A DNA stretch of 64,000 nt from Planctomycetota bacterium (GTDB taxonomy: Bacteria > Planctomycetota > Phycisphaerae > Tepidisphaerales > Tepidisphaeraceae): positions 23,404 through 87,403 of the forward strand of contig JAPLNB010000381.1 of assembly GCA_026693085.1 (NCBI GenBank), written 5' to 3'. Position numbers and translations under genes: made by a program. How positions within the stretch are numbered: position 1 is the stretch's first letter; each line of letters begins with the position of its first letter. Positions 35,765 through 44,092 of the stretch are shown one piece after another. Under the pieces are notes generated by a model. That model was not told the origin of the DNA. It did no database searches and saw only the letters and a list, made by a program, of their open reading frames with translations.

Positions 35765-36775
35765 ATGAGAAGTCGAAGCAGCATCGGCGGCGTTATGGGG
35801 TTTCTCAGGGTGATGGGGTGCATGGTGACGGTGGTTGTGTTGGCGGGGTGCGGGGTGCCGAGTTTTTTGGTGACTCCGGTTTCGTCGTCAACGAAATTGA
35901 GGGAGGAGGTGGTGGAGGAGGGGAAGGGGTTGTGGCCGGAGAAGGTGGTGATCATCGAGGTGGAGGGGTTGATTATCAATGCGAGGTCTGGGGGGTTTCT
36001 GCAGACGAAGGAGAATGCGGTGAGCCTGTTCGTGCAGCAGATGGAGAAGGCGGCGAAGGATCCGAAGGTGAAGGCGGTGGTGTTGCGGGTGAATTCGCCG
36101 GGGGGGACGGTGGCGGCGACGGATGTGATGTATGAGACGGTGTTGAAATTCAGGGAGAAGACGAAGAAGCCGGTGGTGGCGTCGGCGCAGGAGGTGGCGG
36201 CGAGCGGGGGATATTATGTGTCGTGCGCGGCGGACAAGATTGTGGTGCAGCCGACGAGCGTGGTGGGGAGCATTGGGGTGATTTTCCAGACCTTCGACAT
36301 CAGCGGGACGCTGGGGAAGATCGGGGCGAGGACGGAGGCGATCAAGAGCGGGCCGATGAAGGATATGGGCTCGCCGTTCAAGCCGTTGACGGGGCCGGAA
36401 CGGGCGGTGATGCAGGGGATGGTGGACGAGTTTTATGGGCGGTTCAAGGGGGTTGTGAAGGCAAGGCGGGGGTTGGAGGATGGGCGAGTGGAGTCGGTGA
36501 GCGACGGGCGGGTATTCAGCGGGGAGCAGGCGGTGAGATTGGGGCTGGCGGATCAGGCGGGGATGCTGACGGATGCGATCGAGATGGCGAAGGAGATGGG
36601 GAAGGCCAGTGATGCGGAGGTGGTGTTGTATAAGAGGCCATACGGGTATGGGGGTTCGATTTATGCGAAGGATTCGGGTGGGGTGCCGACGGCGAATGTG
36701 ATCCAGCTTAATTTGGAGCCATCGCGGGCATTTTTGCCGACGGGGTTTTATTATTTGTGGGAGCCGGGACAGTGA
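35765..36775 (+). CDS. sppA: SppA-type signal peptide peptidase, lipoprotein form
   Basis: 336 residues, S49 serine protease that degrades cleaved signal peptides. The N-terminus carries a lipobox (VLAGC), so it is probably a lipid-anchored periplasmic enzyme rather than the helix-anchored form. The catalytic Ser lies in ASAQEVAASGGYYVSCAADKIVVQP, and the Lys is expected further along, within the GVIFQTFDISGTLGKIGARTEAIKSGPMKD region. RVNSPGGTVAATDVM supplies the oxyanion loop. It is the short single-domain SppA. ATG 35765 was chosen with AGAGG upstream; GTG at 35759 is also possible. Confidence 0.9.
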   Translation: MRSRSSIGGVMGFLRVMGCMVTVVVLAGCGVPSFLVTPVSSSTKLREEVVEEGKGLWPEKVVIIEVEGLIINARSGGFLQTKENAVSLFVQQMEKAAKDPKVKAVVLRVNSPGGTVAATDVMYETVLKFREKTKKPVVASAQEVAASGGYYVSCAADKIVVQPTSVVGSIGVIFQTFDISGTLGKIGARTEAIKSGPMKDMGSPFKPLTGPERAVMQGMVDEFYGRFKGVVKARRGLEDGRVESVSDGRVFSGEQAVRLGLADQAGMLTDAIEMAKEMGKASDAEVVLYKRPYGYGGSIYAKDSGGVPTANVIQLNLEPSRAFLPTGFYYLWEPGQ

Positions 36776-36780
36776 TTGCC

Positions 36781-36801
36781 GATTTTTGATTTTTGATTTT
36801 C
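36781..36801. repeat. 7-bp repeat array, GATTTTT family
   Basis: GATTTTT twice, then GATTTTC. It begins five bases after the sppA stop codon. Confidence 0.8.
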
Positions 36802-36860
36802 GAATGGAGGAGGGGTGAGGGGCTTGCAAAATGGGGAGGGAGAACAAAAATCAAAAAGCC

Positions 36861-37877
36861 ATGATTCGCATCAGTTGCACAGATTGTGACGCGGTGTTGG
36901 AGATTGACGACGCGTTTGCGGGTGGGGTGTGCCGGTGCAAGCATTGCGGGACGATTCAGACGGTGCCGAAGGAGCTGAAGCGGGCGGCGACGCCAATGGC
37001 GGCGGGGGTGAAGGGGGTGAAGGCGGCGGAAGAGAAGCCGAAGGCGCTGGTTCATCAGGCGACGGGGGCTGGAGCGCTGGATGAGTTGGCGCATGTGGTG
37101 GCCAGCAGCGGGCTGGCGGGGGCGCATCATGTGCAACGGGAAGCGCATCGGGCGGAGGCGAGGGGGAATAACAGGAAGAGGATGGTGCTGATGGGGGTTG
37201 GGGCGGTGGTTTTGGTGCTGCTGGGGGCGGCGGTGACGTATTGGGTCATGCGAAGCGGGCGGGCGACTGGTGGTGGGCAGCAGAATGGGGCGGCGGAGGT
37301 GGTGGGGAAGGTGGCGGAGCCGAAGAAGGTCGGGTCGGGGGTGGCGGCGGTGAAGGGGCCGAGCTTTATGGGGGTGGCGCTGAAGGGGCCGAGCGTGGTG
37401 TATGTGCTGGATCGGGGGCAGGGGACGGTGGAGACGTTTGATTCGATGAAGGCGGCAGTGATCAATTCGGCGGCGTCGCTGGGGGTGGAGCGGAAGTTTG
37501 CTGTGATATTTTGGGAGACGGATACGATCATCGCGTGGCCGGGGGAGGGGCTGAGGGCGGCAACGGAGCAGAATGTGAATGAGTGCAGGGGGGCGGTGAC
37601 GGATGTGTATTGTCTTGGGCAGAGCAAGGTGGGGCCGGCGCTGGAGAAGGCGATTGCGCAGAACCCGGCGGAGATCGTGCTGGCGACGGGGAAGGGGGGA
37701 TTGGATGAGCAGTTTGTGAATGCGGTGATGGCGGCGAGGAAAAGCGGCAGTGTGAAGATCCACACGTTTTGTCTGGGGAATGGGGGGTCGGTGGAGGCGA
37801 TGAAGGCGGTGGCGACGAAGACGGGGGGTGAGTTTCGGGCGATTGGGACGGGGGAGTTGAGGGAGTTTGTGGAATAA
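36861..37877 (+). CDS. Zinc-ribbon plus VWA-like membrane protein
   Basis: 338 residues from ATG 36861. Residues 4-30 form a four-Cys zinc ribbon (CTDCDAVLEI...CRCKHCGTI). A low-complexity linker leads to a transmembrane helix (about 108-130, MVLMGVGAVVLVLLGAAVTYWVM), followed by a von Willebrand A-like Rossmann domain (VVYVLDRGQGTVETFDSMK...IHTFCLGNGG). The metal-ion-dependent adhesion motif DxSxS is replaced by DRGQGT, so metal-dependent ligand binding is doubtful. Function unknown; probably a cytosolic ribbon with a periplasmic VWA domain. Confidence 0.72.
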   Translation: MIRISCTDCDAVLEIDDAFAGGVCRCKHCGTIQTVPKELKRAATPMAAGVKGVKAAEEKPKALVHQATGAGALDELAHVVASSGLAGAHHVQREAHRAEARGNNRKRMVLMGVGAVVLVLLGAAVTYWVMRSGRATGGGQQNGAAEVVGKVAEPKKVGSGVAAVKGPSFMGVALKGPSVVYVLDRGQGTVETFDSMKAAVINSAASLGVERKFAVIFWETDTIIAWPGEGLRAATEQNVNECRGAVTDVYCLGQSKVGPALEKAIAQNPAEIVLATGKGGLDEQFVNAVMAARKSGSVKIHTFCLGNGGSVEAMKAVATKTGGEFRAIGTGELREFVE

Positions 37878-37961
37878 GGGGATGGGGTACTGGTTCATTT
37901 TGAAATTCACGCCCCGCGCTTTCCCGTTGACTTCCCGCCGCCCATGTGCCACAGTTAGACC

Positions 37962-38198
37962 ATGCCTACACGAGCAAGCACGCGCCGGGACTTCACACAG
38001 ACTGCTAAAGCCGTTGTCGATGCCGCCACGGGGAACGCGCCGCCACCAGAGCCGGATACCCGCAACCCACATGCGGTGGCGATGAGCAAGCTGGGGGCGA
38101 GCAAGGGAGGAAAGGCAAGGGCGGCAAAGCTCACGGCGAAGCAGCGGAGCGAGATCGCGAAAAGGGCGGCCAAGAAAAGATGGAATCCTAAAGGTTGA
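37962..38198 (+). CDS. Small basic protein (AKLTAKQRSEIAKRAA type)
   Basis: 78 residues. The C-terminal half (KLGASKGGKARAAKLTAKQRSEIAKRAAKKRW) is a Lys/Arg/Ala-rich motif found in many small bacterial proteins near mobile genes. It looks nucleic-acid binding, but no function is established. It marks the left edge of the island with the toxin-antitoxin pair and transposase. Its 3' end overlaps the toxin gene's 3' end on the other strand by 11 bases. Confidence 0.65.
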   Translation: MPTRASTRRDFTQTAKAVVDAATGNAPPPEPDTRNPHAVAMSKLGASKGGKARAAKLTAKQRSEIAKRAAKKRWNPKG

Positions 38199-38589
38199 GT
38201 CTTCGCGTCACCTTCAATGTGCTTGGACTAACCTCGTAGACGGCAGGTCGGAGATTGTGCTTTGCGTCCTCAACGATGGCCGGCCAGACCTTAATTATCT
38301 TCCACGCGTAAGTGTTCCATCCCGTATGAGTCCATCCGCTACTAAGGCAAAAAAATGTCAGACCAGAACTCCTCAAAGCTGAGAGTTCCACCTTGTTCGT
38401 TAGTATTCTGCCATCCCCAGATATCACGAACGGCTTGGGATCCCATTTCCCAATCTCGGGAATCCAAACTGTATCGGCTGTTCCCTTGTCAAAGTGGTCA
38501 ACCAACGCACGAACCTTATGGTCCCTATCGAAAGCCTCAAGCAGTTTAGCTGCCTGATATATGAAGTTTTCGTCAGTAAAAAATGTCAC
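38188..38589 (-). CDS. VapC45-like PIN-domain toxin
   Basis: 133 residues from GTG 38589, which overlaps the antitoxin stop in a GTGA quartet. It shows a PIN-like ribonuclease pattern: an acidic residue in FFTDENF near the start, PEIGKWDPKPFVISGDGRILTN with a second Asp, and a C-terminal strand region. The order fits the VapC45/PIN-like-4 family, whose members degrade RNA. A longer reading starting inside the antitoxin gene is possible, but the GTGA coupling is the more natural start. Lower GC than the surrounding genes. Confidence 0.75.
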   Translation of the reverse strand: MTFFTDENFIYQAAKLLEAFDRDHKVRALVDHFDKGTADTVWIPEIGKWDPKPFVISGDGRILTNKVELSALRSSGLTFFCLSSGWTHTGWNTYAWKIIKVWPAIVEDAKHNLRPAVYEVSPSTLKVTRRLNL

Positions 38590-39254
38590 GCTACCCGGAG
38601 ACGAAGCCCATACTTCAACTCGAAATTGACCGCATTTACCACATCGCACTCGGAAATATCAAACAGGTCGGCCACTACCTCGGCGCTTCCGTCGTTCGCA
38701 TTAACCTGGTTCGCCAAGACGAATGTGGCGATTCCAGAGGATTCAGTGGACGGCTTTCCATACGCGCGGCATGGATCTATCACAACGCCAGTAGCAATAT
38801 TCCATTTTACTGCGAGCTTTGTGTCACCCGCGTATACAATCCGCTTCAGGTGTTTGGCCATTTGAGAAAACCATCCCTGACGCGAGATCACATCTGTAAA
38901 TTCAGTGCTTCGAACCGCTCCTGCGGCCTTGCGGATTATTCGCACTCCGTCGGTGCAAAGTTCAGCATGAGCAAATGGATGCTTTGTGCTAAGTTCGACT
39001 TGCAGATTCTCACGCGCTTTGCGTATAATCCCCGGACTGACGCCCTCTTGCCTGAAGAACCGTGCAACATAGGCGTCAACAAGATCAAGGAAACTCACCG
39101 CATAATCATCATCAACAGGATCGTAGTCAGCGCGAAAGATCGGCCCGCGGCCCGCCGAATCCGATCGTTCCTTAAACCATGCGCGTACAGTGGACGCCGG
39201 CAATCGTGCGTACCTTGCGACATCGCTAAGTCGATATGCGCCTTGCCCAAGCAT
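38586..39254 (-). CDS. HTH-DUF433 antitoxin (VapB45-like)
   Basis: 222 residues. An N-terminal helix-turn-helix (YRLSDVARYARLPASTVRAWFK) should bind the operator. The C-terminal DUF433-type domain (GVVIDPCRAYGKPSTESSGIATFVLAN...EVVADLFDISECDVVNAVNFE) is the usual toxin-neutralising or second DNA-contact part. It lies first in the operon and its stop overlaps the toxin start by four bases, as is typical of translationally coupled toxin-antitoxin pairs. A good promoter lies directly upstream. Confidence 0.78.
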   Translation of the reverse strand: MLGQGAYRLSDVARYARLPASTVRAWFKERSDSAGRGPIFRADYDPVDDDYAVSFLDLVDAYVARFFRQEGVSPGIIRKARENLQVELSTKHPFAHAELCTDGVRIIRKAAGAVRSTEFTDVISRQGWFSQMAKHLKRIVYAGDTKLAVKWNIATGVVIDPCRAYGKPSTESSGIATFVLANQVNANDGSAEVVADLFDISECDVVNAVNFELKYGLRLRVA

Positions 39255-39281
39255 GGTCAGTCTACTCCCAAGAGTTCAAAT

Positions 39282-39310
39282 AGTATGGGCTTTAAATAGT
39301 CTCGTGTCAA
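39282..39310 (-). promoter_or_regulatory. Promoter and possible operator of the VapBC45-like pair
   Basis: On the minus strand, a perfect TTGACA (39310-39305), a 17-base spacer and CATACT (39287-39282). Two direct AAATAGT repeats (39279-39285 and 39294-39300) overlap the core promoter and could be antitoxin operator half-sites. Confidence 0.55.
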
Positions 39311-39432
39311 GATTGCAAGTGTATATATAAAACGAACTTGCGCTAACTCAAGTCGTGGCGCTGCTTTACGGAGGAACTAAATTCAATGAAAATGTGTTGG
39401 CTATGCCTGCACGAGCAAGTATATTGTTCATT

Positions 39433-40260
39433 ATGAACAAGCTTGATAACCAAACCCGCGTGCAGATCGTCAAGGCCCTGGTGGACGGGGTTGACATCAA
39501 TGCCACAGGGCGAATCGTGGGAGTGGCCAAGAACACGGTTCTCAAGCTCCTGGCTGAGCTTGGCGAAGCCTGCGCTCGGTATCACGATGAGAACGTCCGC
39601 AACGTCAAGGCCAAGCGGATTCAGTGCGATGAGATTTGGAGCTTCTGCCACAGCAAACAGAAGAATGTGCGGCCAGAGCTTCAAGGCACATTTGGCTTTG
39701 GCGACGTATGGACGTGGACCGCAATTGAGGCCGAGAGCAAGCTGATCGTGTCCTATCTGGTTGGGCTTCGCGACGGTGGGTACGCCACTGAGTTTATCCG
39801 CGACGTTGCCGACAGGCTCGCCAACCGCGTGCAGCTCACCACCGATGGCCACAAGGCATATCTGGAAGCGGTGGAGGACGCATTTGGAGGCGATATCGAC
39901 TATGCTCAACTTATTAAGCTGTATGGCGCGGAGCGGCCCGGAGAAGCCCGCTACAGTCCAGCGGTGTGCATCGGGGCGCGTAGCAACGTGGTGGGCAGGG
40001 ATCCCGAACAGAAGCACGTTTCAACCAGCTACGTCGAACGGCAGAATTTGACGAAGAGGATGGCCATGCGGAGGTTTACCCGCCTCACCAACGGGTTCTC
40101 CAAGAAAATCCAGAACCACATGCACGCCATCGCCCTGAACTTCATGCACTACAACTTTTGCCGGATTCACATGTCCCTGAGAGTGACCCCCGCCATGGCC
40201 GCCGGCCTGACAACGAAGCTCTGGGAAATTGAGGATTTGCTTGCCCTTTTGGACAAATAG
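39433..40260 (+). CDS. IS1-like DDE transposase
   Basis: 275 residues from ATG 39433. An N-terminal HTH (INATGRIVGVAKNTVLKLLAELGEACARY) is followed by a catalytic core with acidic residues at VDEIW-like QCDEIWSF, LTTDGHKAYLEA and STSYVERQNLTKRMAMRRFTR. This matches single-ORF IS1-type transposases common in planctomycetes and cyanobacteria. The sequence after the stop includes ACTGAACCACTACCGG, but no inverted partner was seen upstream, so complete element ends are not defined. Appears intact. Confidence 0.8.
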   Translation: MNKLDNQTRVQIVKALVDGVDINATGRIVGVAKNTVLKLLAELGEACARYHDENVRNVKAKRIQCDEIWSFCHSKQKNVRPELQGTFGFGDVWTWTAIEAESKLIVSYLVGLRDGGYATEFIRDVADRLANRVQLTTDGHKAYLEAVEDAFGGDIDYAQLIKLYGAERPGEARYSPAVCIGARSNVVGRDPEQKHVSTSYVERQNLTKRMAMRRFTRLTNGFSKKIQNHMHAIALNFMHYNFCRIHMSLRVTPAMAAGLTTKLWEIEDLLALLDK

Positions 40261-40446
40261 ATCAAACTGAACCACTACCGGGGATGGCGGGCGGAGGGCA
40301 GCCTATTGGATGGCGCGTGGGTCGTTGCTGATCGGGGGGATTATTGTAGACTTTGCAGACGACTGGCCGATGAAGGAGCATGTTGAGCCGGCGGTATTAT
40401 AGGACGATACCGCGGATGCCAGTTCCTCCCAGCGAAAAGCAAAGCC

Positions 40447-41121
40447 GTGAGCAATAGCAGACGCACTTCCAGCAGAGGGTCGAAGGACGGAGCCGCCACG
40501 AAGGGAAAAGGGGCGGGGCGGAAAGTGATTGTATTGGTGAGTTTGTTGGGGTCGCTGACCCTGGCGAGCATACTGCTGTTGGTGTGGGCGCCGGCGCCGC
40601 TGACGCCGGACACGGTGCGGAACCTGGTGGCGCAGCGTGAGGAGCGTTGGCTGGACGAGATTTATGAGACGGAAGCTGGGATAAAGGCGGGGCGATGGCA
40701 GTGCATTTATATCCACCATAGCAAAGGGCCAGAAGGTGATGCGTTGACACTTGGGCAGCGTACGGGGGGGCTGCCGGACCATTTCGTGATCGGCAATGGC
40801 TATGGGTGTGAGGACGGCGTGATTCAGGTGGGCGAGCGGTGGAACGGGCAGCAGGCGGCGGGGGTTGTGGGCGGTCGGCAGCCGTTGCCGCAGTTGGCGG
40901 GGGTGGCGGACGGGTATATCAGCATCTGTCTGGTTGGGGATTTTGATCAGAAGGTGCCTACGGCACTACAGTTGCAGCGGCTGGGGGAGTTGGTGCAGTC
41001 GTTGCAGCAGAAGCTGCGGATACCTGGGGCGGCGGTGTGGGCGTTTGATCGGCCGGGGAGCGTAGCGGGGATTGGGCGGCGGTTTCCGGTGGTGGCGTTC
41101 AGTGAGCATTTGTTGCCTTGA
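40447..41121 (+). CDS. Membrane-anchored amidase/PGRP-fold protein
   Basis: 224 residues with a GTG start at 40447 and no clear ribosome site. One transmembrane helix (about 28-48, VIVLVSLLGSLTLASILLLVW) precedes a domain with amidase_2/peptidoglycan-recognition features: CIYIHHSKGPEGD (first zinc-His position), LPDHFVIGNGYGCEDGVIQVGERW and ISICLVGDFDQKVPTALQLQRL. The final His/Lys/Cys ligand pattern is degraded (WAFDRPG), so it may bind rather than cleave the N-acetylmuramoyl-L-alanine bond. It lies near murQ and anmK. Confidence 0.7.
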   Translation: MSNSRRTSSRGSKDGAATKGKGAGRKVIVLVSLLGSLTLASILLLVWAPAPLTPDTVRNLVAQREERWLDEIYETEAGIKAGRWQCIYIHHSKGPEGDALTLGQRTGGLPDHFVIGNGYGCEDGVIQVGERWNGQQAAGVVGGRQPLPQLAGVADGYISICLVGDFDQKVPTALQLQRLGELVQSLQQKLRIPGAAVWAFDRPGSVAGIGRRFPVVAFSEHLLP

Positions 41122-41131
41122 GTGTTTGTTG

Positions 41132-41159
41132 GTTGGTTGTCAGTTGCGAGTTGTCAGTG
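41132..41159. repeat. 7-bp repeat array, GTCAGTT family
   Basis: Four units: GTTGGTT, GTCAGTT, GCGAGTT and GTCAGTG. It begins 11 bases after the amidase-like stop codon. Confidence 0.6.
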
Positions 41160-41200
41160 AGGCGGTAATAGATGAAATAAACGGGCACGGGTAGGTGGAT

Positions 41201-41232
41201 GGGGGTTTGGGGGTGTTGGGGGGTAATCGGGG
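41201..41232 (+). other. Intergenic G-quadruplex motif
   Basis: GGGGG-TTT-GGGGG-TGTT-GGGGGG-TAATC-GGGG: four G tracts of at least four with loops of 3-5, enough for a four-layer quadruplex. It lies in the 375-base gap between the amidase-like and kinase genes; no gene was recognised in that gap. Confidence 0.75.
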
Positions 41233-41496
41233 TAGCGAGTTCCTTGCCAGACGGGGGTTTTTTGCCTAATCTATCAAGAGAGATGAATTGCGGGGGCGTG
41301 GTCGGCTTTTGAGGGAAAAAAGAGGGAGCCAAGAGAAAGGCACCGCCAGATGGTGCGGATGAAGGGCGAACGAAGCGGAGGGCGATGGCAGCGGCTGGAT
41401 GACGCTTAGGGAAGGAAAGCGTTTGCGGGTATGGTGTTGCGTGGTGGCATTTTTTGGGCCTGCAGATGACGTATCCGCCTGGATGTAAGTGATAGG

Positions 41497-42369
41497 ATGG
41501 CAGAGAAGTTACTTCACTACGACGTTCTGGAGCGGCTCGGAGAAGGCGCTGGGAGCACCATTTATGCGGTCAGCGACCCGGTGACGCATCAGGTGTATGC
41601 GCTGAAGCACGTGGTGCGCGAAGATTCGAAGGATATCCGCTTTGTGGAGCAGATGCAGGCGGAGTTTGAGATCAGCCGGCAGTTTACGCATGCGTCGCTG
41701 CGGCGAACCTACGAGCTGAAGATTCAGAAGACGCTGTTGTTGAAGGTGACGGAAGCGTTTCTGCTGATGGAGCTGTTTGACGGGCGGGGGTTGGATGTGA
41801 GGCCGCCGAAGAGCTTGCTGGAGACGGTGGATACGTTCATCCAGACGGCGCAGGGGCTGCAGGCGATGCACACCATGGGGTATGTGCATTGCGACATCAA
41901 GCCGAATAACATCCTGCGGAACGATGCGGGGAAGGTGAAGATCATCGACTTCGGGCAGAGCTGCAAGATCGGGACGGTGAAGGAGCGGATTCAGGGGACG
42001 CCGGATTACATTGCTCCGGAACAGGTGAAGCGGAAGCCGGTGAGTCATCGGACGGATATTTTCAACCTGGGGGCGACGATTTACTGGTGTCTGACGGGGC
42101 AGAACATTCCGACGCTGTACACCGTGGATCGGGGGGATAACAGCTTTCTGGTGGATGATCGGATTCCGACGCCGATGGAGCTGAATAAGACGGTGCCGTT
42201 GACGTTTTCGAAGCTGGTGATGGACTGCATCATGACGCGGCCGGAGAAAAGGCCGGAGTCGATGGAGCAGGTGGTGAATCGGCTGGAGCTGGCGAAGCAT
42301 ATATTGCTGAAGCAGGGGGCGGGGGAGAGGGATGAGGAGGGGATTCGGGAGTTTGAGGAGAACCCCTGA
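41497..42369 (+). CDS. Soluble Hanks-type Ser/Thr protein kinase
   Basis: 290 residues, just a kinase domain. Glycine loop LGEGAGST (14-21), ATP-anchoring Lys37 in YALKHV, catalytic loop HCDIKPNN (131-138, HCD in place of HRD), DFG (151-153), activation segment ending GTPDYIAPEQ, and DIFNLGATIYWCLTG. All catalytic residues are present. No transmembrane or sensor domain is attached, unlike most planctomycete kinases, so it is probably cytosolic. The target is unknown; no FHA or phosphatase gene is adjacent. Confidence 0.92.
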   Translation: MAEKLLHYDVLERLGEGAGSTIYAVSDPVTHQVYALKHVVREDSKDIRFVEQMQAEFEISRQFTHASLRRTYELKIQKTLLLKVTEAFLLMELFDGRGLDVRPPKSLLETVDTFIQTAQGLQAMHTMGYVHCDIKPNNILRNDAGKVKIIDFGQSCKIGTVKERIQGTPDYIAPEQVKRKPVSHRTDIFNLGATIYWCLTGQNIPTLYTVDRGDNSFLVDDRIPTPMELNKTVPLTFSKLVMDCIMTRPEKRPESMEQVVNRLELAKHILLKQGAGERDEEGIREFEENP

Positions 42370-42371
42370 GG

Positions 42372-42406
42372 CATTTTCGATTTTTGATTTTGGATTTTTG
42401 ATTGGG
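42372..42406. repeat. 7-bp repeat array, GATTTTT family
   Basis: Five units: CATTTTC, GATTTTT, GATTTTG, GATTTTT and GATTGGG. It starts two bases after the kinase stop codon. Confidence 0.8.
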
Positions 42407-42511
42407 GGGGGTGCTGGTACTTTGTTGTCAGCGAAGAGCGGACACGGTAGGCTCCCATCTGCGCTGTTGGGCGTTGTGGCGTGCAATCGGGTACACCGAC
42501 TGGAAGGGACC

Positions 42512-43003
42512 ATGCTCTCGTTCATTAAGCGACTCTTCGGTATCGGGAATCGCGGTAATCTCGGCAATGTCGTTCATCATCCGGACGGCGGCTTCACCGT
42601 ATATCCAGACGGCGTTACCCCGCCACGAGCAGATGATCTAGCGGCTCTCGCATCCGATCCGAAGAGGCAACGGGAGTTCCTCAGCGCCCTTGCCGTGCAG
42701 GGTATCTGGATCATTACCGAACCGAGGCACGGGCAGGCGGACGGAGAGGTGCAATTCCTGGATTACACTGAAAACGGCGTAAATGTATTCCCGGTGTTCT
42801 CCTCGATGGACGAAGCAAGTCGTTTCATCCAGCGATTGCCGCACAAGACAGTCGCTGCTTACGAGTGCGTGAACGTCAACATCAGTTTTCTGTTCGAGAA
42901 CAACTTCTCGAAAACCAGGCTGCTGCTGAACCCAAAAACAGAGAGCGAGACAGTAATCACGGCCAACGATCTTGCGGCCGTGCAAGAGATCGCAGGGACC
43001 TGA
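42512..43003 (+). CDS. SseB-like domain protein
   Basis: 163 residues from ATG 42512 after GGAAGGGA. The C-terminal two-thirds (LDYTENGVNVFPVFSSMDEASRFIQRLP...TRLLLNPKTESETVITANDLAAVQEI) follows the SseB/type III-enhancer domain pattern: a strand with VFPVF, an SxxEA helix and an LNP-x5-E-x-V segment. The N-terminal part (GGFTVYPDGVTPPRADDL) is not recognised. No signal peptide. These domains are widespread in immunity-protein-like and housekeeping contexts, so the function stays open. Confidence 0.55.
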   Translation: MLSFIKRLFGIGNRGNLGNVVHHPDGGFTVYPDGVTPPRADDLAALASDPKRQREFLSALAVQGIWIITEPRHGQADGEVQFLDYTENGVNVFPVFSSMDEASRFIQRLPHKTVAAYECVNVNISFLFENNFSKTRLLLNPKTESETVITANDLAAVQEIAGT

Positions 43004-43084
43004 ACGCTTCAGGTTGCCGATCCCAACCCATGTTCGTCCGTGCTCTCCTCTTCCCACAACTGCACCGATTCCGTGTGGGTCTAT

Positions 43085-43981
43085 TCAGCGGCTCAGTGCT
43101 TGGCGGAGGTGGCCATTGGATTGGTCGAGGAGTTTTTGGGCGGCGGGGGCGGGGAGGGGTTTCTTCAGCATTAGGATGGCGAGTTTGACGTGGCCGTTGG
43201 CGGCGTCGAGGGTTTTGAAGGCGGTGTCGCGGGAGGCGTTGGTGAGGGTGCAGACGATGCGGGCGGCGCGGTCGCGGAGTTTGGTGTTGCTGGCGCGGAG
43301 GTCCACCATGAGGTTTTCGTAGCACTTGCCGATCTGGACCATGGCGATTGTGGTAATTGCATTCAAGACCAGCTTGGTGGCGGTGCCGGCTTTGAGGCGG
43401 GTGGAGCCGGTGAGGATTTCGGGGCCGGTGAGGGGGCGGATGACGACATCGACGGGGGTTTCGTCGGGGAAGGGTTGGACGCAGGAGAAGAAGATGGTTT
43501 TGGCGCCGATTTTTTTGGCGTGGCGGAGGCCGCCGTGGACGTAGGCGGTGGTGCCGCCGGTGGCGATGCCCATGACGACGTCGTTGGGGGCGAGGTGACG
43601 GGCGTCGAGGTCGGCGGCGGCTTGGGTGGGGCTGTCTTCGGCGCCTTCCTGGGGACGAAACATCGCGTCTTCGCCGCCGGCGATGATGCCCTGGACCATG
43701 TTGGGGTCGGCCCGGAAGGTGGGGGGACATTCGGAAGCATCAAGGACGCCGAGGCGGCCGGAGGTGCCGGCGCCGATGTAGAAGAGCCGGCCGTTGGAGT
43801 TGAAGGCGGCGACGACGAGTTGGATGGCGGCGGCGATGTTGTCCTTTTCCTTGGCGACGGCGGCGACGGCGAGTTGGTCTTGGGCGTTGAAGAGGGCGAC
43901 GGCGTCGGAGATGGACATGGCGTCGAGGTTGATGGAGGCTGGGTTGCGCTGCTCGGTTAATAAGTGGGAGCGGTCGTTCAT
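43085..43981 (-). CDS. murQ: N-acetylmuramic acid 6-phosphate etherase
   Basis: 298 residues. Cleaves the lactyl ether of MurNAc-6-phosphate to GlcNAc-6-phosphate and lactate in cell-wall recycling. The SIS-fold signature is clear: NSNGRLFYIGAGTSGRLGVLDASECPPTF, GIIAGGEDAMFRPQEGAEDS (with the catalytic Glu) and a second active-site Glu in the GPEILTGSTRLKAGTATKLVLN stretch. The C-terminal UBA-like part (KLAILMLKKPLPAPAAQKLLDQSNGHLRQAL) is also normal. It follows anmK on the same strand, 97 bases away, forming a recycling pair that implies the organism has peptidoglycan. Confidence 0.96.
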   Translation of the reverse strand: MNDRSHLLTEQRNPASINLDAMSISDAVALFNAQDQLAVAAVAKEKDNIAAAIQLVVAAFNSNGRLFYIGAGTSGRLGVLDASECPPTFRADPNMVQGIIAGGEDAMFRPQEGAEDSPTQAAADLDARHLAPNDVVMGIATGGTTAYVHGGLRHAKKIGAKTIFFSCVQPFPDETPVDVVIRPLTGPEILTGSTRLKAGTATKLVLNAITTIAMVQIGKCYENLMVDLRASNTKLRDRAARIVCTLTNASRDTAFKTLDAANGHVKLAILMLKKPLPAPAAQKLLDQSNGHLRQALSR

Positions 43982-44036
43982 AGAGGGTCCATCATAAACG
44001 GAGTCACCATGGAGAGCACGGGGGGGACGGAGGGGG

Positions 44037-44092
44037 TTATTTGTTATTGGTTATTGGTTATTCGTTATTTGTTATTTGTTATTTGTTATTTG
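44037..44092. repeat. 7-bp repeat array, TTATTTG family, eight units
   Basis: Eight perfect-phase heptamers: TTATTTG, TTATTGG twice, TTATTCG, then TTATTTG four times. It overlaps the anmK stop codon, so the C-terminal Asn-Asn-Lys comes from the repeat. Confidence 0.9.

Noticed and set aside
39255..40300. Terminal inverted repeats of the IS1-like element
   Set aside because: The ACTGAACCACTACCGG stretch after the stop has no visible partner before the gene.
29561..44092. 7-bp arrays as CRISPR
   Set aside because: Units are contiguous with no spacers and no cas genes are present.
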